Of a DNA stretch of 64,000 nucleotides, positions 14,786-27,949 are shown in pieces. The DNA comes from Epiperipatus broadwayi (Eukaryota; Onychophora; Udeonychophora; Euonychophora; Peripatidae): positions 126,001 to 190,000 of the forward strand of contig JAQFVV010006706.1 in NCBI GenBank assembly GCA_028023455.1, in the 5' to 3' direction. Numbering within the stretch: the first letter of the stretch is position 1; the number at the start of each line of letters is the position of its first letter. The position numbers and the translations under genes were made by a program. The notes under the pieces are model-generated. The model ran no database searches. It saw nothing but the letters and a program-made list of their open reading frames with translations, and had not been told where the DNA came from.

Positions 14786-15705
14786 ATGACAACTTTAATA
14801 TTAAGATTGATAGAGATAAATTTATCAATAATGTGCTTTGAAAATTTAAAGACAAAGGTATCATCTGAATATTACAAGATTTATCCTTCTGCTACTAGAC
14901 CTCCTCGAATGTTTGCCAATTCTAAACTATGGAAACCAAGTAAACCATTAAGATTGATGATGAATTTTGGTGGAGTGCATTATTTTAAAGCAGCCAAATT
15001 GATAAATCAATTACTTATAGATTACCTTAATTTTGGCTCATATACTACTATCAATTCTTCTCTCCAATTTATTTCTAAAATCAAAAACATTCCACTTATG
15101 AATACATCCACTATGGTGGCTACAATGGATGTGAAAGAATTATATGGATCCATTAATAGAAAAGTATCCATCCAAACAGTGTATAAAGAACTTTTGCCAA
15201 CAAATTGTCCAATGAAAGAGTTAAATTTATTTTTGCTTTCTTTTCTTGACTTGAATTGCACATTTTTACACTCTTTGAGAACAAATGATATACTATGAAA
15301 GATGGACAGCCAATGGGCTTACCTGTCAGTGGCATTTTATCGAGTGTCTACTTAAATAAATTTGAGCATTCTATAATACCAAAGTATTATAATACTATCC
15401 AAGACTTTACATATATTCATTATGTAGATGATATATTTATTATTGCCTCTATTGATAATATTTTAAATATACGACAAGAACTTTAAAATTTATCTAATCT
15501 ATCACTTAGCGTGAAAATAATAACAAAGAAATCAAATATCTTGACCATTTATTATCATGAAAATAATAAAATGATAGATTACAAAATGATAATAAAGCCT
15601 TTTGAAATTAGAAGCTGCATTCACCCTAAATCTAATTCACCTGCATCACACAAATTTGCTGGTTTAAATACTTTCTTATTTAGAAGTTTGCATCTCTGCA
15701 AATAA
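14786..15705 (+). pseudogene. Penelope-like reverse transcriptase, frameshifted
   Basis: The first frame (14786-15298) carries RPPRMFANSKLWKPSKPLR (the N-terminal block typical of PLE RTs), then ATMDVKELYGSI, which is RT motif A with its catalytic Asp. A frameshift near 15290 moves to a second frame with KDGQPMGLPVSGILSSVYL (motif B) and YIHYVDDIF, the YVDD catalytic box, at about 15415-15435. A TAA follows at 15484. The same frame then resumes with KIITKKSNILTIYYH and continues to a TAA at 15703 (HPKSNSPASHKFAGLNTFL). All key RT acidic residues survive, so the decay is by frameshift and stops rather than active-site loss. It is related in function, not sequence, to the LINE RTs elsewhere in the window. 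Confidence 0.85.
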
Positions 15706-15962
15706 GAAGCAGATAGTAAAGAAAATATAAATAACTTCATTAAAGATTTAATGGCAGCAGGTTTTAAATTTAAGTTATTAAAAATAAAATTACAAAATTC
15801 CATATTGTACCACATATTAATCTTCCTATAATTACTATTCCTTACATTTCCAAAATATCTAACAAACTAACCAAAGCATTAATCAATAATTTTAATATAG
15901 CATTCAGAACTCTACCTAATTCTAACAGATTGATCATCAACTCAAAAGATCATATTGATTGA

Positions 15963-16304
15963 TCATTCATCCTACATATAGTATATTCCATATCATGCCC
16001 TCAAGAAGGGTGCCAAGCTGTTTATTATAATGAAATCAAAGCTACTATCAATACTAGATTTGTTCAACACATATATATATATATTTGCAATAGAGCTCAG
16101 AAGAACAATAATATATCTTCTGTATTTTTTGAGCATGCCATGAAATCTGGACACAATTTTATACCTGCTAATCCTTTAATTTTATGCACAAAATCTAATG
16201 ATCATAAGAGAAAAATAAAAGAAGCATTCTACATTAATGGAAATATTAATACTATAAATAGAAAAGACACTTGCTTTGATATATTGAAGAAATGGGTCAT
16301 GTAA
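15963..16304 (+). pseudogene. GIY-YIG endonuclease domain of the Penelope-like element
   Basis: An open frame of 113 codons without a good start, downstream of the RT. It reads HIVYSISCPQEGCQAVYYNE, then INTRFVQH, FFEHAMKSGHNF, and INRKDTCFDILKKWVM before TAA. In PLEs this position is a GIY-YIG nuclease: VYS stands for the GIY strand, YYNE for the usual YIGET, and the Arg and His in NTRFVQH are the conserved pair. The Cys residues around SCPQEGC match the zinc-binding insert of PLE nucleases. The loss of the YIG Gly suggests an inactive domain. The same frame is open upstream (IITIPYISKISNKLTKAL), with one TGA at 15960. Confidence 0.8.
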
Positions 16305-16651
16305 CACATGCTATTAAATATCTTTGCATATATTTTACTATATATTTTGAAGAAGTCTATGATTATGAGGCATGGATCCTCAAAAATGTTCAGCCTATTT
16401 GTATTATAATTTATTAATTACTTCGTTATCAAAACTTTAATTATAAGTTTTTATTTATATATAATGGGAAGTAAACTAATTTGTTTAATATTAGAAATGC
16501 ATATATACATAACAATAGATTTTAATTGATATTTTATTGATATAATTACAATTTCTTAACTCAGTTTTTATACGATACTATCATTTTATTAGCCAGGAGT
16601 TTAAACCATCAAACATCACATGACACCATTCTTTATGCTTACACAAGCTGT

Positions 16652-17003
16652 TTTTCACAGAGGCAAAACTCTCCATATAGTTGTGTGACTCAGTGCAAGC
16701 CAGAGTAATTATTGGGTACAGGAAAGTTTGTAAATAAAATCCCTATCTAGTGCCTATTTATCTAATATGCCCAGACTAGTTTCTAGCTTGTGGCTTTCAT
16801 TAGTGAAGAGTCTTAGGTGTAATTCTCTTAGAGCCAAGGCTCTTCATTAATGAAAGCCATAAGATAGAAGCTAGTCTGGGTATATTGGATGAGTAAGCAC
16901 TAGATAAAGATTTTATGCATGAATCTTTCTGCATCCATTAATTATTTTGGCTTGCACTAAGTGGTGCTACTGTATGGAGAGTTTTGCTTCTGTGATAGTC
17001 AGG
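16652..17003. mobile_element. Foldback element, family A, copy 2
   Basis: The left arm (about 16652-16810) begins TTCACAGAGGCAAAACTCTC; the right arm (about 16846-17003) ends with its reverse complement, GAGTTTTGCTTCTGTGA. The arms share the 'CCTATCTAGTGCCTA' and 'CCCAGACTAGTTTCTAGC' blocks with copies 1, 3 and 4. The loop is about 35 bases. There is no ORF. Confidence 0.8.
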
Positions 17004-17004
17004 A

Positions 17005-19064
17005 GTTTATCAGATGAGAAACTTTGCTAAACTGTGGAGACATATGGTTTTTATGCATATGAATGTTACTTATAGGATAACCATGAAAAAAATTATATCC
17101 ATCTATTATATTTTAGCTATGCATACTGCATTTTTAATGTATTTATATTCTCAAAGAGTTTGAAAATTTCTAAAATTATTTTATAAAATTTTAATATCAC
17201 TATATTTATGTGTGCATATAATATACTTGTGTAAAACAAAGCTATGATATGTATTCAGTATTACAAAAAAACATATTCTATAGTCAGAAAAAATTAAAAG
17301 AAACAAACAAAACAATGAGAGATATGCAAGAAAAAATGTGCCTTGTAATAAGTTGATCCTTAACCTAAGCTGATAAGTGCAGTGATTTCTAAATAGCAAA
17401 TTAGGAAATAATTATTTAGGCTTTTTTTTTTTACACGTTCATTTATTAAGGGATAAAACAATGTTTGACCATTTCGATAATAGGTACATCTCAATAGTTT
17501 CATTTAATTATTCACTCTGAATTTTATTTTTATTTCCTCAGTCAGAGATCTTATGTTCATCAGCTAACTATTATTGTCACTATTCCAAGTGCTCAGGGCG
17601 AGAACAGATAATTAATAGTTATGCTGATTTTAAAAATAAGTCTCACTTTCTAATAGCCAGGAAGTAAACTTGATACGTAGTAAACCTTTTTAAAGTTTTT
17701 TTTTAATAGTAGACTGTCACTTTCTATAAAAACTAATGTGAATTGATTCTTAATTAATGTAATTATATTATTTTCATTCACTTTACATTTGCCACTTCTG
17801 GAAATATTTTATTTACTCAAGGCTGACTTACTAGCTAAGATATAATCTGCCCTGAGAAAACTTTAGGATTATTAAAAAGAAAAAAAAGATTTATATGAAC
17901 AATTTATAATAATTAAAACAAAATTAAATTTACTTAAATTTTGAATTTTTGAGTTTATGTGTACAAAACTTTAGTTTGCAAAAGCATGAATATTTGTTTT
18001 TTGTTTTTTTATAAAGTATATGTGATTTAAATTTGTGTGTGTTTGTGAATATATAAGTAAATAATATAATTGATAGCCTAACCACCTATTAAGAAGACCA
18101 CAATCTTGAATTCAGGCCTAGTATAAATTTAGTATATATTTAAAAAAAAAACAATTGAATTTTTGCAAATAATTTAAGATTTATGTTTTAGATATCAGGT
18201 TATTATCTAATCCAGATATTTCATTTATTGGTAAGTTAAGAGAAATCTAATTATTATTTACTAGAGGGTAAATAAAATTAAAAAAACATAAAACCTTACT
18301 TTGAAGTGTAATGTCTTCCTTTCAACTCTTCTTCAGTAGAGGAATGCTGGTAGAATTATTTAAGACTATTGAGCTTTTATGTATATGTATATTTTTGTAT
18401 ACATGATATGCAGATATTATAAATATTGATTTTGTATTTGAGTCATTAGGAAAAATTGCAATGAAAATTCTAAAACAGATTTATAAATGCAGAGATATAT
18501 CGTTACAAATGAATATTAAAAATATCTTATGTTATGATGTTTTTGTAATTCTATGAATGGGGAAGTTAGTTTATTGAAAAAGAATTTTAAAATATTAATG
18601 CTTTTAAGTTATATTTTAGTGAAGACTATTGAAAGTTCTATAGACGCCAAAAATACATGAAGAAATTATTATTCATCTGTAATTGAAAGATTGAATGATA
18701 ATGCTAAAATTATCACAAGACAGCCTAATTCATTAGAAAAGATGGTAAAAGATTATGACTCAAAGTGGGGTGGAAGAATATGTATTTGAACAGCTGGAAA
18801 AATAACAGATGATAAGTGATTCTGAAAAATATTACTCATAGCATTAACATTTAAATAACATGTTCATATAAAACATCTATTATTGGAAGGGAAGTTATTC
18901 TATAGTAGAAATATATAGTGACATCATAAGAATTAAACTAAGAATTAAATAAAGGACAGAAAAACAAAGAAGGACAGAAAAATAAAGAATATCATAAAAT
19001 AAATAAAACACTTGCATTACCTACTGTTATTTTAAATAATCAGTATTTACCAAATAATATTAGG
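17005..19064. other. AT-rich interval, no gene seen
   Basis: No coding motif or named repeat is seen. A minus-strand 72-residue frame at 17181-17399 is hydrophobic with no recognisable family and is probably chance. Confidence 0.55.
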
Positions 19065-19085
19065 GTGATGATGATGATGATGATG

Positions 19086-19172
<87 letters not shown>
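19065..19172. repeat. (GAT)n-(AAT)n array
   Basis: About seven GAT units pass into about 28 AAT units. On the minus strand it reads (ATT)n(ATC)n and follows directly on the G-poor block at 19173-19640, so it may be the 3' tail of a minus-strand retroposon. Confidence 0.95.
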
Positions 19173-19640
19173 TCACAGCTCCAATTGCACCTGCAACCAC
19201 TTGCCATCAAAAACATACAATCACAAGCCAACAATCCAAGGTTTACATTGATCTAACACCATCTAATTGGATATTACTTGCACCATGCATATCAATCTTT
19301 AACATCCACAGTTCATCCTGGACCCATCAAAATTCACATCATGTTCCACTGTAGCTACACAATACCATAAAGCATAAAATATTGCAAGCTAATGCAGCAG
19401 AATCAATAATCCATACATTATCCATTGGATTAATGCCAAAACAATGATGAAAATGACACATATACAACTGAGACTGAAACATGCACCATGCACATAACAG
19501 CTAAACTAACCGGTAATGGCCCTGCTAGAAAACACCATAACTAATACTTAGAGAGCAATATTACATACTAGTATACATAATCCAACCTATAAGAGCATCT
19601 AGTGACTCAGAACATACCACTAACAATAGAATGTAAAAGT
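19173..19640 (-). other. C-rich/G-poor block next to the (AAT)n array, possible retroposon 3' end
   Basis: On the + strand this block has many CA, CCA and ACA steps and very few Gs, unlike its neighbours. Read on the minus strand it is GT-rich and runs straight into (ATT)n. No ORF or known family is recognised. A strongly strand-skewed, non-coding sequence ending in a microsatellite tail is what a LINE 3' UTR or SINE would look like, but that is inference only. Confidence 0.3.
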
Positions 19641-19858
19641 TTTATACAATTTTTTATAAAAATACCAATGTAATGTATGCATATGCACCCTAAAGATTCT
19701 TAATTCCCTTATCCTATAAACCCATGCATAAATGTAAATTCTAACATTAAAATATGTAACTAACCAAATTAAAACTGAATGTATATATATATTAAAGCTG
19801 TATATGTATAAGCTGATAGCAATGTAACCTTAAGTCTGAAATAATGTTTCTTTTTAAA

Positions 19859-19995
<137 letters not shown>

Positions 19996-21068
19996 AAGCA
20001 ACAAAAATACTAACTTTCAATGTATATTTTATCCAACTTGAGATTCTAATCTTTGCAAGCCTTAAAATATCTAACAATGAATTCAAAATTAATAAATGAC
20101 ATTGTGATGTTGTAATTGATATGTTTTCCTGGGATGCAATATTACCTGGAATTGAAATCCAGAATGAAGCTCATGGACTTTTCAGAAAGCTGAAAAGCTT
20201 TCAATCAATTTCAGAATATTTTAATATTTCACCTACTGATTGATATATGAGTATGTGACTATTGCTAATAAAGAGTTAAATATTCCAAACTAATTTAGAT
20301 TTTTTTAGAAAAATGTTTATATACTGATCATTGAAGAAACACTATGGTAGTGTGAAAAAATCTTTATGCCTAATAAATAAAGAGACCTAGTTCATTATTT
20401 TATAATATATGCGTTTACCTTTAATTTTAGTCCTAATTTTTAGTTTTTTTTTGAAAATAAATATTGCTTTTTAGTCATATTGAAGAAAAAATCCCCTTTT
20501 TTATATATAATTTTTTTTGTACTAATTTCTGAAACTTATAAATATCTATCGAGAGTACTTAATTTATTGCACTATATAAAATAATGTTTGAATAACTAAT
20601 TTATTGTCTGTAATTAATGATAATTTTATTATGAAATAGTACTATTGATTACTGAATTAATTTTTCTTTTGTATTCATAATTGATTTATAATTAGAACTA
20701 TCATTTAGTGTACTTCTTTTCTGAGATCTACCGACGTAAACAAGTTGACATTCCAATTAACAGTTTGACAGAATTGAGTTTAGCGTTAGGATTCATTTTT
20801 ATTATCAAGAAGTATTTAATTATAACAGTTTAAGAATGACACTTTCTGAAAGTAATCGCCTTTGGTAATCAACTATTTAAAAAGTTGCTTTCAATACTAA
20901 ATAAAATTAATTGCTATATAGTTATGAATTTCGTTTGTATTATTTCGCTAAAAGGTTTTAATATCTGTAACTTAAATCATCAGGGATAAAACGTCAACAT
21001 TAATATTGAACCTTGAATTATATATTTAAATACTGTCACTTCATCGATTTACTTTTCTTACTTACATA
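19996..21068. other. AT-rich interval, no gene seen
   Basis: There are runs of A and T and no recognised repeat or frame. Confidence 0.6.
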
Positions 21069-21647
21069 GGGGGGTTGAACTCAGACCCTCAACTATCTAA
21101 ACTACCTCATACAATTGATACCCTTGATTACACACATGTCGAAGAGATAAATAATCACTAATATACATATTTCATGCTAAACCAGCACTCGTCAGTTAGT
21201 CCAGATTCATATTTCAAAATATAGTGCTTTAAGGTCTACCCATCCCTCATATATATATATGTATGTAAATGTATTATGTCCTGTAATGAGAGGTCAGAGT
21301 GTCTTGTGATCAACATAGATAGGATGAGAAGGTTGTCACTAAGGTCGGCTTTGAGAGTTCCATCATCAGATTTTTAATTAAATGGACAGCTGAAGAATTG
21401 TGGGGTGGAGTGGTTTAAAGCCTGTCCATTAAAGTATGAAGATTGGCTATCTTAATATAAGCTGAGCTTTGATTATATATATGTATGCAGATGATAATCT
21501 GGACCAACTGATGAGTGCTGGTTTAGCATAAAATATGCATATTGGTGATTATTTATCTTTATGACATGTGTGTGACCAAGGATATCAGCAGTATGAGATG
21601 ACTTGGATGGTTGAGGGTTGTGTAAAAGTCTGAGTTCAACACCCCTA
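21069..21647. mobile_element. Foldback element, family B, copy 2
   Basis: The ends are GGGTTGAACTCAGACCCTCA (left) and GTCTGAGTTCAACACCCCT (right), an inverted pair. The inner arms carry 'AATAATCACTAATATACATA' and its reverse complement near 21535-21560, plus the 'CCAGCACTCGTCAGTTAGTCC' block and its inverted partner near 21500. The central part (about 21210-21440) is shared with the copy at 59642 (the 'GAAGATTGGCTATCTTAATA' block). There is no ORF. Confidence 0.8.
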
Positions 21648-23150
21648 CATATAGAAGTGCAGGTATGAAAAAGTCTGTACTGTAGAAAAAATTCATATTT
21701 CCTTACTTATGTAAATCATGTGAGAGAAAACCATTCTTCCAACATGTGCTCTTGGTATTAATTTGCTTTCACTCACCTATCAATAAGTGTTTTATAAGGA
21801 TAGGTGAATCCATCTATGCTTAGAGATTATTTTTATATAAACCAGCACCTATTAAACATGCCTAATTCAGAACTTGATTCTATTGTGAGCATGACAATTC
21901 AAATGTGAAATTATTTGTACAAATTTAATTCTATAAATATCTTAGGAAAGAGACAATATCTCATTTTTCACTATCCATGATTTTGAATTATATTAATTTT
22001 GAATATCTGTAATTAATATACTAGTGATCTATATATGTAAATTATATGAAAGAAAACCAATCTTTAAGACATGCATTATATAATATTACCCGTTCTTTTG
22101 ATTTCTTTTTATAATTATCTTATCAAATATTGTGAGTTGTTTACAATAATTATAACTTCAATTTACATTCATAATATTGACTAGCATAACATTTTGATCT
22201 GACAATAGATTTTGTGAACACTAAAAATAATATATGAAATACATTGCATGTGAGTGTTATATTTCATTTTTATATTTTTGTATACAATTTTAAAATAGTA
22301 AGGATAATATATGTGCACAATTTTTTTTTATGGATACTGGATTTATTATTTGATTAATATTTATACTGTTCTTAAATCAGAGACTCACTGTGGTTTTAAA
22401 GAATCAAAATAGATAGTAAAAATATTTTTTGCTGACATGCAAATGCTAAAAAAATTTAATGACCAAAAACAGGATTTATATTCTGCTTTTATTATTATTA
22501 TTATTGTATACTTTTATTTAACTTACTCGGTATATTTTAGTCTGTCTGGAAAATCTTATAAAACATTTTCACTTCATTTCCAATCTATCTGAAACTGCAT
22601 ACACATGTATTTCCAATGACAATATATTTTGTTAAAGTTTGTAAATAATTTTAGAATAAATTTAAATTAGTAATTTTGTATGAGATTCGTGCTCCTTATG
22701 GTACTGTCATAAAGTTGTATTAAATTGTAACGCAACTTTTTTCATTTATAATTTCTGAAACTATACAAAATTAAAAAGTAGAAATAAAATATATTTATCT
22801 TTTTTAAAATGCTTTTATTCATGTTAATGCACTAAAATGTAAAAAATAAATTTTCTCCAGTTTTCATAATATTCTTGGTATTTAGCATTCAAAAACTAAA
22901 GTGTAGATAAAGAATCATTTAAAGAAATTTATAAATAATACTCAACTTCTTGTATCAATGACAATCTATTTATTCATTAAAAAATATCATTTTTATCTGA
23001 CAAACAGATTGACATTGATACAATACAGTGGATATTAATCTAAGATTTATTTAAATGATTCTTTGCTCCATGCTTTTATTTTTGTATAGTACAAGAATAC
23101 TGTGAAAGCTAAAGAAAATTGATTTTCTAATTTAGTGTACTTATGTGGGT
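21648..23150. other. AT-rich interval, no gene seen
   Basis: No coding motif or repeat family is recognised beyond short ATT runs near 22489-22505. Confidence 0.6.
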
Positions 23151-23295
23151 AAAAGACATTTCTTTATATATTTGATTTTGTTAAAACATTTGATTTATTT
23201 CATCAAAAAGATTTATGACAATGTTCAAAATTATCTGGTTGTCCCCTAAAGTTTATTCATATTATACATTCTTTAAATGGTTTTCCTGAAGGTTT
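23150..23295 (+). pseudogene. Short LINE reverse-transcriptase scrap
   Basis: The + frame starting at about 23158 reads FLYIFDFVKTFDLFHQKDL, a stop, then CSKLSGCPLKFIHIIHSLNG. This is the order of RT motif A (D-F-x-K-x-F-D) followed by the helix 'GCPxKFIxxIxSLxxG' found in many LINEs. Nothing on either side continues it convincingly. An unrelated inverted repeat (23317-23339 against 23458-23480, core TATATATTGGACTATTTCC) lies just downstream. Confidence 0.5.
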
Positions 23296-23316
23296 ATGAT
23301 GATGATATTTTAGTCG

Positions 23317-23480
23317 TATTTATATATTGGACTATTTCCCTCATCTAATTGTGCATATACTAACTAATCTATGAACTATTATTAATAATTGAATGATTGG
23401 AAGAATTTAAATAAAGTTAATTTTTTTGAAGACATTCAATTCTTAATATTAGAGTATGGAAATAGTCCAATATATAAATA
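23317..23480. repeat. Short inverted repeat, 23-bp arms
   Basis: 23317-23339 is the exact reverse complement of 23458-23480, with about 118 bases between. Its role is unknown. It may be the two ends of a small foldback element. Confidence 0.7.
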
Positions 23481-24197
23481 ACTTTAAATAGTTGTTTTAA
23501 AGTTAGATATGGATATTCTCATTTCAATAAATTTTTAATAAAAATGATGATAACTAAATATACTATTATAAAGTTAATTATTATCATTTATTGTCAATTA
23601 TCTACTTCAAGGGAGGTTTTGTCTAACACTCTGAATTATATTCTTGAAGGTTTTCTATCTCCTTCTTTAATTTTAAAATGTGTATTATTATTAATTTATT
23701 TTTCAACATTGACTAACTTTTTTCATTTTTTTCTTCACCATTTATAAGTATATCTAATATATCATTCATTATTTTTTTTTTTATCTATACTAAAAAGTTA
23801 GTCTGCATATAATCACCTTTTCTTTTTCTAATTTATGACTTCTTTTTTAGTTTTTATAGAAACTAGTTTATCATAAGATAAATTTTATTTACCATATAAA
23901 TGCATTGTTTTTAGATGCATATTTCTTATGAAGTAGTCTTGTAATACCTTTCTAAACATCCTAGCATTAGTTTCTATTGAAATAAGTAAAATCATTTCTT
24001 ATCTGAACAACTGAAGAAATTATTGTGTTCTGATTGATTACTCAGTTACTTGAATGCTCCATTTTTCAGAACAACAGAACTTATATAAATAAAATATATA
24101 ATTTTTTACAATTTTTTAAAACACACTGATGTTTTAGTCAATAAAAAAAGAAATAAAGTCAGATATCACATGACTTAATCTTTTTTTAAGTTTGTAA

Positions 24198-24441
24198 ATA
24201 AAAAATAATGAGCTGTGCTAATTGCTCTAACAAGATTATTGATAAATGCCAGCAAGAAAAAGCATTTAAAAATATCTATCTAGAAACCACACCCCAACCT
24301 CAGACCAATGGAGTGCCAAAGCATGAAACCATTGGTCTGAGGTTGGGGTGTGGTTTCTAGATAGAGATTTTTAAATGCTTTCTTTTTCTGGAATTTATCA
24401 ATAACCTTGTTAGAGAAATTAGCATAGGCCATTATTTTTTA
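24198..24441. mobile_element. Near-perfect palindrome (foldback, about 112-bp arms)
   Basis: The left arm at 24198-24311 and the right arm at 24329-24441 are reverse complements with few mismatches around a 17-base loop. The inner 35 base pairs (TATCTAG ... CCAATGG) are perfect. The inner arm (ACCACACCCCAACCTCAGAC) is much richer in C than its surroundings. The high arm identity suggests a recent origin or ongoing conversion. There is no ORF. Transcribed, it would form a very stable hairpin. Confidence 0.85.
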
Positions 24442-24599
24442 CACTGGTGTTTTATTTTTAAACATTCTTATTTTGCTAAATACATTAAACTACATCAATA
24501 CATGTCAAAAGTTGCAAAAACAATTAATACATTACTTTATAGGTTATTTTGTTATTAAAAACAGTAGTAGTATTGGTTGTGCATTATTGATGTTATTTT

Positions 24600-25240
24600 T
24601 CTCCTATATTAAAGAGAACTCCAGATATTGTATACTACTTGTGGCCACATTTTGATTCTTAATTTTTTAGGTGTATATTTAAGATCTCTGTAAAGTTGTT
24701 TATGGAAATGTTTAACAGAAAATGAATTTTTGGTTTGGAATGTTGCTTTGCATTTCACTAGCCATAAGCATCTTAGTAGTGCTAATGCAGTACTTATTGT
24801 TTTTGTCACCAATCATGAAATTTGATGTGAATATCTTGTTTAATGAGTCCAGAGAAAATTAGATTTGGTCTAATATTACTGAAAAAAGGACAATCATCAC
24901 TGATATGTATAAAAGTTTCTTTTTTTGCTTGCATAACTTATACATCGGGTCAAGGGATCATCTATATATTTTTGAGAAAAACTGTAGTTGGAAATATCTG
25001 TATATAAATTTAATACCATTATGTGTTCATGTTTTACCCAATAACAAACTTTCTAGTGTTTTTATGGATGTACGGATTTCTGATTGTGATCATAATTGAA
25101 TTTTGGGGTACATCATCATTGACTGCTCATTATATGAAATTTGGCTTGATGGTTTGTTTATTATATTTCTCATGTCAAGATAAGCCATTCCCCAACTCAC
25201 TAAGTATGATGTCTTTTCTATTTTAATTAACTCTAATATT
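24600..25240 (-). pseudogene. LINE C-terminal relic (zinc-knuckle region), minus strand
   Basis: Read on the minus strand from about 25240 down, broken frames give QLQFFSKIYR, then ETFIHISDDCPFFSNIRPN (rc of about 24850-24920), matching the 'E-x-x-x-H-x-x-x-x-C-P' part of the zinc-knuckle found behind the RT of L1/Tx1-type LINEs. After a frameshift the 67-residue frame at 24609-24812 reads LALLRCLWLVKCKATFQTKN and FHKQLYRDLKYTPKKLRIKM, like the Trp/Lys-rich tail of such proteins. It is related in layout to the frame at 39553-40503. Limits are approximate and no 3' end is recognised. Confidence 0.5.
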
Positions 25241-26557
25241 TGAAACACATTACTATTAATAATTTATTTTTAAATAAACTTATTAAAATATTATCCAATA
25301 ATAATTATGAATAATAGATAATTTACTTTATCAGTCATATTTTGTAAAGTTTCTTATCATGTCTTCACATGATCATAGTGTTAGAATATCAAAAGCCTAA
25401 ACATGAGGTTTGGGAGTTAAATCTGATGATGTCATTTTTTAAAACATACATAGTGTCTTTTTTTCTTTTTAATACTAATATTATTTTTTAAATACTGTTA
25501 TAATTTTTTTACATGTTTTACTAATCTGCTGTTATTGGATTTGTACTGTAGTGGAATTTATTATTTAGCTAAAATTCATAATTGATGCATAAAATCACAC
25601 AAATATGTGAAGATACAAATCTCCCCCCAAAAAAAAAAATTAATAAAAAACAATTTGAAAAAAAGTTTTTATGCTCATATCATTAACACTGTATTATTGT
25701 TTAATGTCCCTCTGTTGATTGTAACAATTATGAAACTTCACTTGTAATGGTTCGATTGGGAAAGTGACTACAAAATTTTTCATCTCTTCTAGTGGAAGAA
25801 ACCATTTGTTTGATTTTTTTTACTTATTATAATCTATCATTAAACAAAAGAAAGTACAAGACATAGTATAAATGACTTTTAAAAATTTTAGAATAAACAA
25901 TGTAATTGTGAAAATTTTTCCTCTTAAGTAAATGTAATGTAAATTCTTAAAATCCCTAGATATCAGAGTATATTGTCTGACTAAGTTTTTAAACTAAAAT
26001 AACAAGCATATAAAAATTTATTTTAATTATTGAGATTCTAAATGAAACAAAGTAAAAAACAATAATTATTTGAACTAATTAATATGTTGGTTAGAGTCAA
26101 CCTAGTTAAAAGTGATTATTGTTTATCACATGAGAGTTAATATGTAAATAAATAAAAAATATAAATAATAATAATTTTCTAAATATTCTATTATGTCTTT
26201 TGTTAAACAAAATTATATAGAATTCATTTTAATGTAACTGAAAAAGCTGTGTTACCACATAATCATTACATCTACAACTGTATTACTTCATATATGATAT
26301 TCATTGTAGGTTTACAAATTATAGAGTTTTTGTAAAAAAAAAAGAAGACATAGTTTCATTAAGCATGTAATAAAATGTTTTATTTTTGCACAAGTCATCA
26401 TGCAGGCCCTGGTCATGATAAATGCTAGGTCTTGTGCCATTGCTCTGCACTCAGACCAACTCTGTTCATGAGACTAGGGGCACAAAAATTTATCTTGCAC
26501 ATAGGTGACTCTTACTTATACAGCAGCCCTAGGTAGCAATGTATTTGTTGAGGAGTA

Positions 26558-26581
26558 TGTATATATATATATATATATATA
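26558..26581. repeat. (TA)n microsatellite
   Basis: A short TA tract at the right edge of the GC-richer island. Confidence 0.9.
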
Positions 26582-27905
26582 AGTGGAATTTTTTAATAAC
26601 TTAAAAAAAGGTTACATTGTTTTCTTTATTTTTTCCAGATTATTTTGTATTCTTCATTAATTTTAAACTAACATTATTATTAAACTATTATTTAGTTTAG
26701 CTGTTTGAAGAGAATGTGGCCACAATATTGTGTGTGTGCTCGAGAGCAGACCATGATGTTATGTTTGAAATAATTGTTTCTTTATTTATATTATAGTTTT
26801 ATGAATAGTTTTGGAAAAAGGTGATTCTATATTTTTATTATCCAGCTGCTACTAAGAAGTGAATCTATTAATAAGTTTTTTTAAGAAGTAAAAATTATTT
26901 GAGAAGAAAAATAAAAAACATGAAAGACAAATTTGTTTCTCCAGATGTATTTAAAAAAACATTACAATTATGATTTAATTACTCAGCATAGCATTTCTTG
27001 GAAAGAAAATTCAATTTAATTTTTTGATATTGAATTTTCTGCTATTTTATTTACTTTCTAATATATTACCTGCCTACATAGCTATATTGCCAGCTGTCTA
27101 TCATATATTGTTAATAGTTAATAAGTGAAATGTTAGTAGTAATATATATAATAAAAATATTACTATTATGTGCAATCCGGTGATTATTTAATAAATTGTT
27201 TGATAAAAATTAACTTTAAGCTCAATACTAATAAGAGACTATCATATTTTCCATTAGTATGTAACATTATATCATAATTAGAGTTTCTAACCTAGGAATT
27301 TCCTGCATAAACATTCGTGAAAATTTTTCTTATTTATCCCTGCCAACCATAACTGGATAGTGAATTCTTTTAACTCTTATAAATATATTACTACTGTAAA
27401 TAAATGCAATACATATTTTAATATTTTATCGTTTTATTTATTTATTGGCTAAATAATATTTTCTGGCAATTAAAGCATATAAACATAACAAGTGTGCAAC
27501 AATTTTATGTATATTAAATCCACAGATAAAAAATCTGTCCATATTAAATTAGTAAAATAATAAACAATTTTAAACAAGGAAAAAGAAAGTGATTCAATTT
27601 ATATATTAATATCTTGAAATGAAGTTAAAATTGGGGTGGGGAGAAGAAATAATTTTTGGAATATGGTGTGTAATATCATCACATAGTTGTGTATTCTGTC
27701 CATTTTTCTTTTCTGAATTTACAAATGAACATATTTAATAAGTATTATATTTAATCTAATTATGTGTGGGAGAACAATTTTAGTGGGAGTCAATTTTGAT
27801 ATCAAAATATGAAATAAATTGTCCAACAAATGCTTTAATATTGTTTAATATTTTATTTTGAAAATATACATGATAATTTTTCTTTGTAATTGACTTTTTA
27901 TATTA

Positions 27906-27909
<4 letters not shown>

Positions 27910-27949
<40 letters not shown>

